From: Elymus sibiricus
Lineage: Eukaryota; Streptophyta; Magnoliopsida; Poales; Poaceae
DNA length: 64,000 bases
Assembly (NCBI GenBank): GCA_039707655.1
Contig: CM077672.1
Coordinates: forward strand, 196,764,537-196,828,536
Direction of reading: 5' to 3'
Below, piece after piece: positions 43,766-53,822 of this stretch. The translations under genes and the position numbers were made by a program. The stretch's first letter is position 1, and every line of letters begins with the position of its first letter. The notes beneath the pieces are model-generated. The model was not told where the DNA came from. It did not search any database and was given only the letters and a program-made list of their open reading frames with translations.

Positions 43766-44281
43766 CAAAGCCTACCGCTTAACAGCAAATACTCGATTCT
43801 CGTCGGCGTTGTCCTCCTTCGCCAGAGTGCGCGCCATGACTTGCACCAATGCAATTTCACAAACAATACTAAATTAGTATTCGTTTCAAATCGCACTGAC
43901 TTTAATTATATTACCACTGTTGCCTCTCCTATCCAAGCCACTCAACACTCTGTACAACTGCTAGCCCAACATTTGCCGGAATATTTCCCAGTGCGCGCAC
44001 CCTGGCAATGGCGCTTAGGACCGTGTCCTAGCCAGTAGCCGAAAGGGGATGCCACCTCCTCAGAAATTTTATGTTCTACGAACAAACGCAGCTGCATTGG
44101 TGTCGTCGGGCGGACCCAGAACGACCCAAGAGCGCAGAATGTCTCGAAAATGCTCCTTCCAATGGTCAGGCTATATATAGAATGAAGAGAACTCAAAACA
44201 AAGGGAAAAAGCAAACAGTGATAACCAGAACGGAGCAAAGATTTGCAAAAAACTTAGCTTTGCGATGCTCCTTCTGAATGT

Positions 44282-44422
44282 TTACCAACTCCGGTGACTG
44301 CGGTCACTGGATTGGTGAGAATTCAGTCCGCCTCCATCTCCATCATTTGCAGGCAATTGCAATAGCGCCTTGGACATGAATGTGCCGGCGGCGATGACGC
44401 CCTTGTTTTTCTTGGACGCCAT
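44282..44422 (-). pseudogene. Short gag-start-like ORF of element D
   Basis: The ATG at 44422 on the minus strand lies 62 bases beyond the PBS and gives MASKKNKGVIAAGTFMSKAL before a stop after 46 codons. Position suggests the stub of a gag gene lost by deletion. No domain is recognisable. Confidence 0.35.
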
Positions 44423-44483
44423 GGATGATGAAAATGATGAAGCTAGCGCGCAATCTGCTGAATCAGATTTGCACACGCGATGG

Positions 44484-44501
44484 CCCTACCTGGCACGCCA
44501 A
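44484..44501 (-). other. Primer binding site-like sequence of element D
   Basis: The minus strand reads TTGGCGTGCCAGGTAGGG, three bases past the LTR. It is the TGGCG(C/T)GCCAGGTAGGG type common in grass Gypsy elements, different from the tRNA-Asp type used by the neighbours. I cannot assign the tRNA with confidence. Confidence 0.65.
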
Positions 44502-44504
44502 AGA

Positions 44505-45343
44505 TGTCGTGCGTATGACCATCTATGGGACCATCGAGGCCCCTTGCGGTTCGACTGTGGGGATCGACGTGCACAAAGAGCGGAATCAGCAGCACGCACA
44601 AGTTTACCCAGGTTCGGGCCGCCGTGAGGCGTAAAACCCTACTCCTGCTTTAGTGGATTGATTGTGAGGGTGTTGGAATCCTGAAGTTACAAGAGCGCAG
44701 CTTGCCGGCAAGGAGCTCGGTAAGTGCATCTTGACTACTGTCAACCAACAGGTGTCTGATCCCTTGCTAAGGTTGCCATGGACCTCCTTTTATAGAAGAA
44801 AGGGGTTACCACAATGGAAAAATGGTAAATACAAGGGGTAGATAATGGCTTGACACGCATATGGACATGTGTCAATAAAGGTGTTCTTCAGGCGGTGAGC
44901 TGCCACGTGCCCCGACAAGCTTCACCTAACCACCTGCCCGCTCGACACCTGTCGACAAGTCTCTGACAGGCCGCCGAGGTGGAGCGGTGGAGTAGCGACG
45001 AAGGAAGCTTGCCGGTATGGAGCTTGCCGAGTCATTGCTTGCCGGTGTGGAACTTGCCGGTAGCAGTAGTCTTGATCTTCTGGATGTCCCACCCAGAGGT
45101 CTTGACTTGCCGGCTCCGCCTCGCCGGGCTCTTGCTTGCCGGCTATGTCTTGTCGGGAAGTCATGCCGCCGGGAAGAAGCTTCTTCCTGACAAGCTCTTG
45201 TTCTTGCTTGTTGATATAATGCTTGCTAGGTGTGGTGCTTGTCGGGAAACTTGGCCTTTGCCAGGGTTGCCAAACAATGGTCCTAGACGAGAATGACCCA
45301 TGCTAAGAAGGTTGACGAGACCCTAGTTCTCATTACACCGACA
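44505..45343 (-). repeat. 5' LTR of element D
   Basis: An 839-bp copy; the minus strand runs TGTCGGTGTAATGAG...GCACGACA, with TATAAAAGG near 44789-44797. Confidence 0.9.
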
Positions 45344-45600
45344 ATGAGAAGGTAATAACCTACCTTTCCCAAGAGGTAGAAGGGTTAAGTCAAGCGGTAA
45401 AGAATCTCGATAAACACTCTCGCATGATAGAAACCCAATGTTCGCAAATTTCTGAATCTCAATCTTTGATTCTTACTCAATTAGATAAAGATAGTCCTGT
45501 TTCTACTAATGAAATTTTGACCCACAGTGGTAAAAGAACAGATGATCCTAAAGGCCCAGAGTGGTACGAGAAGGAGCAAGAACAGAGAAGAAGAGAGAGG
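45344..45600 (+). pseudogene. Gag-pro spacer of element C
   Basis: Between elements D and E the frame gives YLSQEVEGLSQAVKNL, SQISESQSLILTQLDKD and a charged tail ending EQEQRRRER. It continues as SQSQTQENRELLFGEEEPEE at 52335 once element E and one TSD copy are removed, which confirms continuity. Confidence 0.8.
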
Positions 45601-47139
45601 CCCTACTTGTAGACTGCGTTGGTATTTCCCCAAAGAGGAGAGGATGATGTAGTATAGTAGAGATAAGTATTTCCCCCAGTTAAGAACCAAGGTTATCAAT
45701 CCAGTAGGAGAACCAAGCAAAATCCGTTAAGCGCACCTGCACACACAAAAGCAAACACTTGCACCCAACACAAATAAGAGGGTTGTCAATCCTCTTAGCG
45801 GATATTTGCAAGGATTAATTCTGATAGTGGTAGATGGATAAACTAAAATACTAAATAAAATAAAAGTAAATAAATTGCAGCAAGGTATTTTAAGTTTTTT
45901 ATATATGATAAAGTAGACCCGGGGGCCATAGTTTTCACTAGAGGCTTCTCTCTCGAACGCATAGCATACGGTGGTTAAACAAATTATTATTGGGCAATTG
46001 ACAGAAAAGCAAATAATTATGACGGGTTCATGGCAATGATCATGTATATAGGCATCACGTCTGAGACAAGTAGACCGACTCCTGCCTGCATCTACTACTA
46101 TTACTCCACCCATCGACCGCTATCCAGCATGCATCTAGGGTATTAAATATGAAACAGAGTAACGCCTTAAGCAAGATGACATGATGTAGACAAAGTAAAC
46201 TCAAGCAATATGATTAAACCCCATCTTTTTATCCTTAATGGCAACAATACAAATACGTGTCATGTCCCTTTCTGTCACTGGGATTGAGCACCGCAAGATT
46301 GAACCCATCACAAAGCACCTCTCCCATTGCAAGATAAATCAATCTAGTAGGCCAAACCAAATTGATAGATCGGAGAGAAATACAAAGCAATAATAATCAT
46401 GCATAAAAGAGTTCAGAGAAGACTCAAATACTTCTCATGAATAATCTGATCATAAACTCACAATTCATCGGATCCCAACACACACACCACAAAAGAAGAT
46501 TACATCGGATAGAACTCCAAGAACATCTAGGAGAACATGGTATTGAAGATCAAAGAGAGAGAAGAAGCCATCTAGCTACGAGCTATGGACCTGTAGGTCT
46601 GTGGTAAACTACTCACACATCATCGGAAGGGCAGCAAGGTTGATGTAGAAGCCCTCCGTGATCGATTCCCCCTCCGGCAGAGTACCGAAAAAGGCCTCCA
46701 GATGGGATCGCGGAAGAACAGAGGCTTGCAGCGGCGTAAAATTTATTCGGGGTGGCTCTCTGTTGGTTTCCCAATATTTGAGAATTTATAGAAGTGGAAT
46801 TAGGTCAAACGGAGCCACGAGGGCCCCACAAGGCATTTGGGCGCGCCCCCTGGGGCCGCGCCCTGTTGCCTTGTGGAGCCTTCATGAACCTTCTGGCCTC
46901 CTCTCCAAGTCTCCAGGGTCTCATTTGTCCAGAAAAAATCTCCAAAAAGTTTCGTGGCATTTGGACTTCGTTTGGTACTGATTTCCTGAAAAACCAAAAA
47001 CAAGCAGAAAACAGTAACTGGCACTAGGTTAATAGGTTAGTCCCAAAAAATGATATATAATTGCATATAAAAACATCCAAGATTGATACTATAATAGCAT
47101 GGAACAATCAAAAATTATAGATACGTTGGAGACGTATCA
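45601..47139 (-). repeat. 3' LTR of element E
   Basis: A 1539-bp copy with palindrome arms CCACAAGGCA / TGCCTTGTGG (~46827-46877). PPT-like AAGCTTGGGGATGCT adjoins at 47140-47155. Confidence 0.88.
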
Positions 47140-50023
47140 AGCATCCCCAAGCTTAATTCCTGCTCGTCCTCGCGTAGGTAAATGATAAAAATAGAATTTT
47201 TGATGTGGAATGCTACTTAACATGTTTCATCATGTAATCTTTCTCTTATGGTATGAATAATAAGATCCGAATGATGCAAGGCAATAGTATATAGTTTTAC
47301 ATAAAGACATCAATACTCAGGCATACTAATAAACAATCATGTCTTTTAAAATAAAAATGCTAAAGAACGTTATCCCTACAAAATCATATAATCCTGTCAT
47401 GCTCCATCTTCTTAACACAAAGTATTTATCATGCACTACCCCGATGACAAGCCAAGCAATTGGTTCATACTTTTTAACGTGCTTCAGCTTTTTCAACCCC
47501 CACGCAATACATGAGCGCAAGCCATGGATATATCACTATGGGTGGAATAGAGTGTGGTGGTAGAGATCAATAAGGGGAAGTCAAAAATAAGAAGATAGTC
47601 TCCCATCAACGAGGCTAATCAACGGGCTATGGACATGCCCATCAATTGATGTCAATGCGAGGAGTAGGGATTGCCATGCAATGGATGCACTAAGAGCTAT
47701 AAGTGTATGAAAGCTCAACATGAAAAACTAAGTGGGTGTGCATCCAACTTGCTTGCTCATGAAGACCTCGGGCATTTGAGGAAGCCCATCATCGGAATAT
47801 ACAAGCCAAGTTCTATAATGAAAAATTCCCACTAGTATATGAAAGTGACAAAATAGGAGACTCTCTATATGAAAAACATGGTGCTACTCTGAAGCACAAG
47901 TGTGGAAAAAGGATAGTAACATTACCCCTTCTCTCTTTTTCTCTCATTTTTTTGTGGGCTCTTTTTGGCCTCTTTTTTTTATTTAGAACGGTCTCATGGA
48001 CCTCATCCCCACTTTTTGGAGGACTCATTAGTCTCCACCATTCTTTCCTCACTGGGACAATGCTCTAATAATGATGATCATCACACTTTTATTTACGTAC
48101 AACTCAATATTACAACTTGATACTAGAACAATATGACTCTATATGAATACCTCTGGCAGTGTACCAGGATGTGCAATGATACTAGCGTAACATGTATAAA
48201 AAATGATGAACGGTGGCTAAGCCATAAATACTATGTCAGCTATATGATCATGCAAAGCAATATGACAATGATGATGTGTGTTATAAAAATGGTACGGTGG
48301 AAGTTGCATGGCAATATATCTCGGAATGGCTATGGAAATGCCATGATAGGTAGGTATGGTGGCTGTTTTGAGGAAGATATAAGGAGGCTTATGTGTGATA
48401 GAGCGTATCATATCACGGGGTTTGGATGCACCGGCGAAGTTTGCACCGACTCTCGATGTGAGAAAGGGCAATGCACAGTACCGAAGAGGCTAGCAAATTG
48501 CTGTAAGGTGAGAGTGCGTATAATCCATGGACTCACATTAGTCATAAAGAACTCACATACTTAATGCGAAAGTTTATTAGCCCTCGAAGCAAAGTACTAC
48601 TACGCATGCCCCTAGGGGGATAGATTGGTAGGAAAAATCTATCGCTCATTCCCGACCGCCACTCATAAGGTAGAAAATCAAGAATAAATCATGCTCCAAC
48701 TTCTTAGCATAACGACAGATCATACGTGCATGATTCGGGAATCCCAAACCTTAACACCAATATTCTTACTAAACCACAATTATCTACTAGCACCTCCCAC
48801 ATATTACCATCTTAATATCACAAAACTATTGCAAGGAATCAAACTTATCATATTCAGTGATCTACATGAAAGTTTTTCATATATCCCTCTTGAATATCTA
48901 TCATGTCAGGACCAAATTCATAACCCATGCATATTACCATTGCTATTCATTAGACTCTCAAAAAGATATAACTGAAGCATGAGAGTGCAACTATTTCTTT
49001 AAAATATAACCACCGCCGTGCTCTAAAAGATATAAGTGAGGCACTAGAGCAACTGCCTAGCTCAAAAGATATAAGTGAAGCACATAGAGTATTCTAACAA
49101 ATCATGAATAATGTGTGTCCCTCTCAAAAAGGTGTGTTAAGCAAAGATGATTGTGACAAACTAAAAATCAAACAAAAGGAAACAAACTATATCACAAGAC
49201 GCTCCAAGTAAAGCACATATCATGTGATGAATAAAAATATAGCTCCAAGTGAGTTACCGATAGATTGTAGACGAATGAGGGGATGCCTTCCGGGGCATCC
49301 CAAAGCTTAGACGCTTGATTATTCCTTGAATATTACCTTGGGGTGCATTGGGCATCCCCAAGCTTAGGCTCTTGCCACTCCTTATTCCTTTATCCATCGT
49401 AGTCTCACCCAAAACTTGAAAACTTCAGCACACAAAACTCAACAGAAACCTCGTGAGATCCGTTAGTATAACAAACAAATCTTAAACTTTAGGTACTGTT
49501 GTAAATTGATTCATATTTAATATTGTCATAATTCTACTGTACTCCAACTTCTCCATGACTCATACCCCCTGATACGATCCATAGATTCATCAAAATAAGC
49601 AAACTATGCAACAAAAAACAGAATCTGTCAAAAACAGAACAGTCTGTAAAGATCTATTTAAAAACCATACTTATGTAACTCCAAAACTTCTGAAAAGTTA
49701 TGACAACGTAAACAATTCATATATCAATACTGTGTAAAAATTTCAGATTTTTCTGACGTTGCAGTACAGAACTAAAATTCCAGCACTGGATGCAAAACTT
49801 TCTGTTTTCCAAACAGCATCAATTATACTATCATCAACATCATCCCAAAGGTATTACTTGGCACAAACACTAATTAAAAAAATAAAAACACCATAATAAC
49901 AGAGGCTATAATTGTGTAAACACACAGTAACAGAAAGTAACAACAAAAATTTATTTTATTCATTGGGTTGCCTCCCAACAAGCGCTATTGTTTTATGCCC
50001 CTAGCTAGGCATAATGCATAGTT
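47140..50023 (-). other. Conserved non-coding 3' module of element E
   Basis: Same order as in elements 3 and 4: GGGAGGCAACCCAAT-like sequence, PPT-like AAGCTTGGGGATG sites and GGCATCCC hairpin at 49280-49365, GCTTCACTTATATC repeats (48960-49090), the antisense ORF, the short sense ORF (47326-47520), then the PPT. An insert at ~47980-48045 (GGTCTCATGGACCTCATCC) is shared with element G (~61690-61750) but absent from elements 3, 4 and F. Confidence 0.72.
48133..48564 (+). CDS. Antisense Cys-rich ORF, element E copy (143 residues, uninterrupted)
   Basis: The ATG at 48133 gives MTLYEYLWQCTRMCND, VTCIKNDERWLSHKYYVSY, HGNISRNGYGNAMIGRYGG, CFEEDIRRLMCDRAYHITG and CTGEVCTDSRCEKGQC, ending at a TAA in place of the TAT seen in other copies. 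About a dozen cysteines and no recognised domain. It reads opposite to element E's LTR promoter. Whether it is translated is unknown. Confidence 0.45.
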   Translation: MTLYEYLWQCTRMCNDTSVTCIKNDERWLSHKYYVSYMIMQSNMTMMMCVIKMVRWKLHGNISRNGYGNAMIGRYGGCFEEDIRRLMCDRAYHITGFGCTGEVCTDSRCEKGQCTVPKRLANCCKVRVRIIHGLTLVIKNSHT

Positions 50024-50566
50024 TCAAGTGTTGTCATCCTTGGTTTTTGCTAATTTAGATGGGTTGGTTTCGAACCCGGGAGGCTCTTTACGCTTCCCAT
50101 TACTTTCAAAAAATAAGGCAATTTTACTATCTAAAGTGTCTAACTTTTTGTTGCAAATAGTGAGGAGATTATTCGTGCGATTGAGGTTACCACTAATATT
50201 TTTAAGAGGTTCATTAGACTTTTGTAATTCCACCAAATTTTTTTGTATGTCACCTAGCTTTTCCAAAATTTGGATCCCTTCTTGAGTATAATTAGATCCT
50301 TTTTGCAAGGGTGGGGTTCCCACTATTCCCTCTATTAATTCATAAGCAGTATTAGGATCGCTGTCAATAAAATTTCCTTTGGTAGCAAAGTCCAAGAGTT
50401 GTCTATTTGGCATAGTTAGCCCTACATAAAGGTTTCGCAACAAAATTTTCATATCCCCTTTTATGGTGCAAATACGATAAGATTCAATTATCCTATACCA
50501 AGCATCTTTCAAATTTTCTCCTTGTTTCTGTTTGAAGTAAAGAACTTCAAAATCCGGAGATATAGG
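50024..50566 (-). pseudogene. gag: gag C-terminal fragment of element E
   Basis: The minus-strand frame gives PPISPDFEVLYFKQKQGENL, KDAWYRIIESYR, MKILLRNLYVGLTMPNRQLL, DFATKGNF and AYELIEGIVGTPP, then a coiled linker with two heptad-like stretches, ending TKDDNT. This is the second half of a Retrotrans_gag domain plus spacer. The first half is missing and the remaining N-terminus needs a 1-base shift to reach an ATG (~50590). Confidence 0.78.
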
Positions 50567-50750
50567 AGGGATGGTAAATTAGTCATAGTGACGAGGCAAA
50601 CACGCAAATGAAAATATTTTTGTGTTTTTGTAAAAAAGAAGAGAAGTGGGGGAGATAAAAACGAGAGGCAAAAGCAAATAAAAAGGCAAATAAAATAAAT
50701 GCAAGTGGATGATACTTTGTGCGAAGGTACTTGGTAATTTTGATGATGTC

Positions 50751-50768
50751 TCCCCGGCAACGGCGCTA
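50751..50768 (-). other. Primer binding site, tRNA-Asp (element E)
   Basis: The minus strand reads TAGCGCCGTTGCCGGGGA, one mismatch, 11 bases past the LTR. Confidence 0.88.
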
Positions 50769-50779
50769 GAAATTCTTCC

Positions 50780-52332
50780 TGCTACTTGTAGACTGCGTTG
50801 GTATTTCCCCAAAGAGGAGAGGATGATGCAGTATAGTAGAGATAAGTATTTCCCTCAGTTAAGAACCAAGGTTATCAATCCAGTAGGAGAACCAAGCAAA
50901 ATTCCGTTAAGTGCACATGCACACACAAAAACAAACCCTTGCACCCAACGCAAATAAGAGGGTTGTCAATCCTCTTAGCGGTTATTTGCAAGGATTAATT
51001 CTGATAGTGGTAGATAGATAAACTAAAATACTAAATAAAATAAAAGTAAATAAATTGCAGCAAGGTATTTTTAGGTTTTTTATATATGATAAAGTAGACC
51101 CGGGGGCCATAGTTTTCACTAGAGGCTTCTCTCTCGAACGCATAGCATACGGTGGGTAAACAAATTACTGTTGGGCAATTGATAGAAAAGCAAATAATTA
51201 TGATGGATTCATGGCAATGATCATGTATATAGGCATCACGTTCGAAACAAGTAGACCGACTCCTGCCTGCATCTACTACTATTACTCCACCCATCGACCG
51301 CTATCTAGCATGCATCTAGGGTATTAAGTATGAAACCGAGTAATGCCTTAAGCAAGATGACATGATGTAGACAAAGTAAACTCAAGCAATATGATTAAAC
51401 CCCATCTTTTTATCCTTAATGGCAACAATACAAATACGTGTCATGTCCCTATCTGTCACTGGAATTGAGCACCGCAAGATTGAACCCATCACAAAGCACC
51501 TCTCCCATTGCAATATAAATCAATCTAGTAGGCCAAACCAAATCGATAGATCGGAGAGAAATACAAAGCTATAATAATCATGCATAAAAGAGTTCAGAGA
51601 AGACTCAAATATTTCTCATGAATAATCTGATCATAAACTCACAATTCATCGGATCCCAACACACACACACCACAAAAGAAGATTACATCGGATAGAACTC
51701 CAAGAACATCTAGGAGAACATGGTATTGAAGATCAAAGAGAGAGAAGAAGCCATCTAGCTACGAGCTATGGACCTGTAGGTCTGTGGTAAACTACTCACA
51801 CATCATTGGAAGGGCAGCAAGGTTGATGTAGAAGCCCTCCGTGATCGATTCCCCCTCCGGCAGAGTACCGAAAAAGGCCTCCAGATGGGATCGCGGAAGA
51901 ACAGAGGCTTGCAGCGGCGTAAAATTTATTCGGGGTGGCTCTCTGTTGGGTTCCTAATATTTGAGAATTTATAGAAGTGGAATTAGGTCAAACAGAGCCA
52001 TGAGGGCCCCACAAGGCATCAGGGCGCGCCCCCCCTGGGGCTGCGCCCTGTTGCCTTGTGGAGGCTTCGTGAACCTTCTGGCCTCCTCTCCAAGTCTCCA
52101 GGGTCTCTTTTGTCCAGAAAAAAATCTCCAAAAAGTTTCGTGACATTTGGATTTCGTTTGGTACTGATTTCCTGAAAAACCAAAAACAAGCAGAAAACAG
52201 CAACTGGCACTGGGCACTAGGTTAATAGGTTAGTCCCAAAAAATGATATATAATTGCATATAAAAACATCCAAGATTGATACTATAATAGCATGGAGCAA
52301 TAAAAAATTATAGATATGTTGGAGACGTATCA
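50780..52332 (-). repeat. 5' LTR of element E
   Basis: A 1553-bp copy running TGATACGTCTCCAACATATC...AAGTAGCA on the minus strand, with the same palindrome and TATAAATTC order as element 3. Confidence 0.9.
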
Positions 52333-52337
52333 AGAGC

Positions 52338-53290
52338 CAAAGTCAAACTCAAGAAAATAGAGAACTTCTCTTTGGTGAGGAAGAACCAGAAGAATAGGTC
52401 CATCAGGATGCTCAAGAAAATGAAGCCGAAGTTGACAAAGAAACTGACCCTGATGCTGAAACAGTAGATGGTAACAATAATGAAGAAGAAGACACTCCGG
52501 AAGTTGAAAGAGTTGAAGAACCAAGGGTGGAAAGGAACACCCGGCCACCTTATCCCACCAGAGGAGAAAGTTGTCAAACAATGAGGAATAAAGAAAGAGG
52601 TAAGGAAAAGGAGAAAGACAAAGGTAAAACGAAGAAAACACTTCCTTACCCCAAAGCTGCCAGGCCACCTTCGAATGATGCACTTTATTCCTCCTTTTTA
52701 CAAGCAATATCTGATCTTAAAGTTTCGATGGATGTAATTGATATATTAAAGTTTCCTACTTTGCCAAGTTCATGTGTGACATCGTTAACAATAAAAGGAG
52801 TGAACAGGTGGCTACAATAACGGAGTACCCCTTTGAGAATAAGATACCAGAAAAGTTGGGAGACCCAGGTATACCTACAATATCTTGTTCAATTGGTAGT
52901 CTTGATATAAATAATGCTCTTTGTGATGTAGGAGCAGGTGTTAGTGTGATGCCTTTAACTCTCTATCACAAATTGAATTTAGTAGAATGTATGCCCACAA
53001 ACATAACCTTGCAGATGGCAGATAAGTCCACAAAGAAGCCAGTGGAAGTGGCTGAGAATGTTCCAATAAGATTAGATGGGCATGTTATACCTACTGATTT
53101 TGTTATTCTTGACATGCCCGAAGATGAAAAATTATCAATTATCCTTGGTAGACCATTTTTAAATACCGTAGGTGCAACATTAGACTGCTCCGAAGGGAAA
53201 GTAACTTTTAGAATTTGCGAAGACGAAATAGTGAAGTACTTCCCGAAGAATCCAGGAGCAAAGGAGAAGTATGTTCCTCCACCTAAATGA
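52338..53290 (+). pseudogene. Gag-pro spacer and aspartic protease of element C
   Basis: After an acidic spacer with one stop near 52397, the frame gives KTLPYPKAARPPSNDALYSS and VIDILKFPTLPSSC, shifts once near 52785, and continues with ATITEYPFENKIPEKLGDPG. The protease has ALCDVGAGVSVMPL as active site (Asp-Val-Gly) and LSIILGRPFLNTVGATLDC as the second conserved block, and ends PPPK at 53290. No RT follows. In the family it processes the polyprotein. Confidence 0.83.
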
Positions 53291-53449
53291 GTATATGAGG
53301 TAAGTAAAGAAAATCTCAGGCCACCAGGGACTTGATATGATATTGAGGTATGGGTTTGAGCTTAGCAACCTAAAAACCAACGCTTAATGGGAGGCAACCA
53401 ATAAGTTTGTCAAAAAATTTGCTTTGTTATTTTGCTCTCATAAATAATC

Positions 53450-53822
53450 TGATGGAAATTCTCGAAAAGCTTGTTTTTGACTTTGTGTCATAGGAGAAAC
53501 ATTGAAGGAAGAAGGTGGAAGGAGGAGGCAAGAGAGAAGAGCAAACAAGGAGAACGACGGTGTATCATACGACCGCCCGCGCTCGTTTAAGCGGTCGTTT
53601 GAGACCCTTGCCGAAAATCGCCAAGACCTCCAGCATAGAAGACGGCGTTTCGAACGGGGGCAAGCGCCCGTATGAGCGGTCGTTTGAATCCTCGAACAAA
53701 ATCCACCGAGGAACCAGAACAAAAGACGACATTCCATACGGACGCTCGGGTCCGTATGAGCGCCCGTATGATGCTCTGCCTCGCACGTCTTCGGCATACA
53801 GAACAAAAGATGGCATTCCATT
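53450..53822 (+). repeat. Truncated 3' LTR of element C with amplified U3 module
   Basis: It starts TGATGGAAATTCTCG, comparable with the 5' LTR start. It carries three copies (~53557, ~53640, ~53722) and the start of a fourth (~53800) of the module that occurs once in the 5' LTR. Copies are ~80 bp apart with arms such as CATACGGACGC and GCGCCCGTATG. It breaks off at GGCATTCCAT. Confidence 0.65.

Larger units (their letters stand above)
37166..45343 (-). mobile_element. Element D: complete non-autonomous LTR element (8178 bp), TSD ATGAG
   Basis: TSDs ATGAG at 37161-37165 and 45344-45348. LTRs are 839 bp each. The minus orientation is shown by the PBS-like site next to the right LTR and by TATAAAAGG in the LTR. 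Without the nested solo LTR H, the internal domain is only ~2.2 kb: a short gag-start-like ORF, non-coding sequence, and an 88-bp minisatellite towards the 3' LTR. No pol is present. By eye the two LTRs differ at about 30-35 positions (~4%). Confidence 0.9.
45601..52332 (-). mobile_element. Element E: complete non-autonomous Gypsy-type element (6732 bp), TSD AGAG(G/C)
   Basis: LTRs are 45601-47139 and 50780-52332, PBS 50751-50768. The TSDs AGAGG (45596-45600) and AGAGC (52333-52337) differ by one base. The LTR end that should read TG at 45601 is CC. The internal part has a gag fragment (50024-50566) in place of the unknown ORF found in elements 3 and 4, followed by the same non-coding 3' module. 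Confidence 0.88.
34413..53822 (+). mobile_element. Element C: gag-pro Gypsy element, non-autonomous, truncated in its 3' LTR
   Basis: 5' LTR 34413-36063, PBS 36074-36091, gag 36279-37165, spacer 45344-45600, protease 52338-53290, then directly a 3' LTR start at ~53450. Elements D (TSD ATGAG) and E (TSD AGAG[G/C]) split the gag-pro frame. No RT or integrase lies between protease and the 3' LTR, so it seems to be a gag-pro-only element. The 3' LTR stops at ~53822 against element F. Confidence 0.8.

Noticed and set aside
43058..44038. 326-residue ORF with repeated SERMAQRQGLL / RSTWLDDK segments
   Set aside because: It is a reading of the 88-bp minisatellite in shifting frames. The period is not a multiple of three and the unit's hairpin explains the sequence better than a protein.
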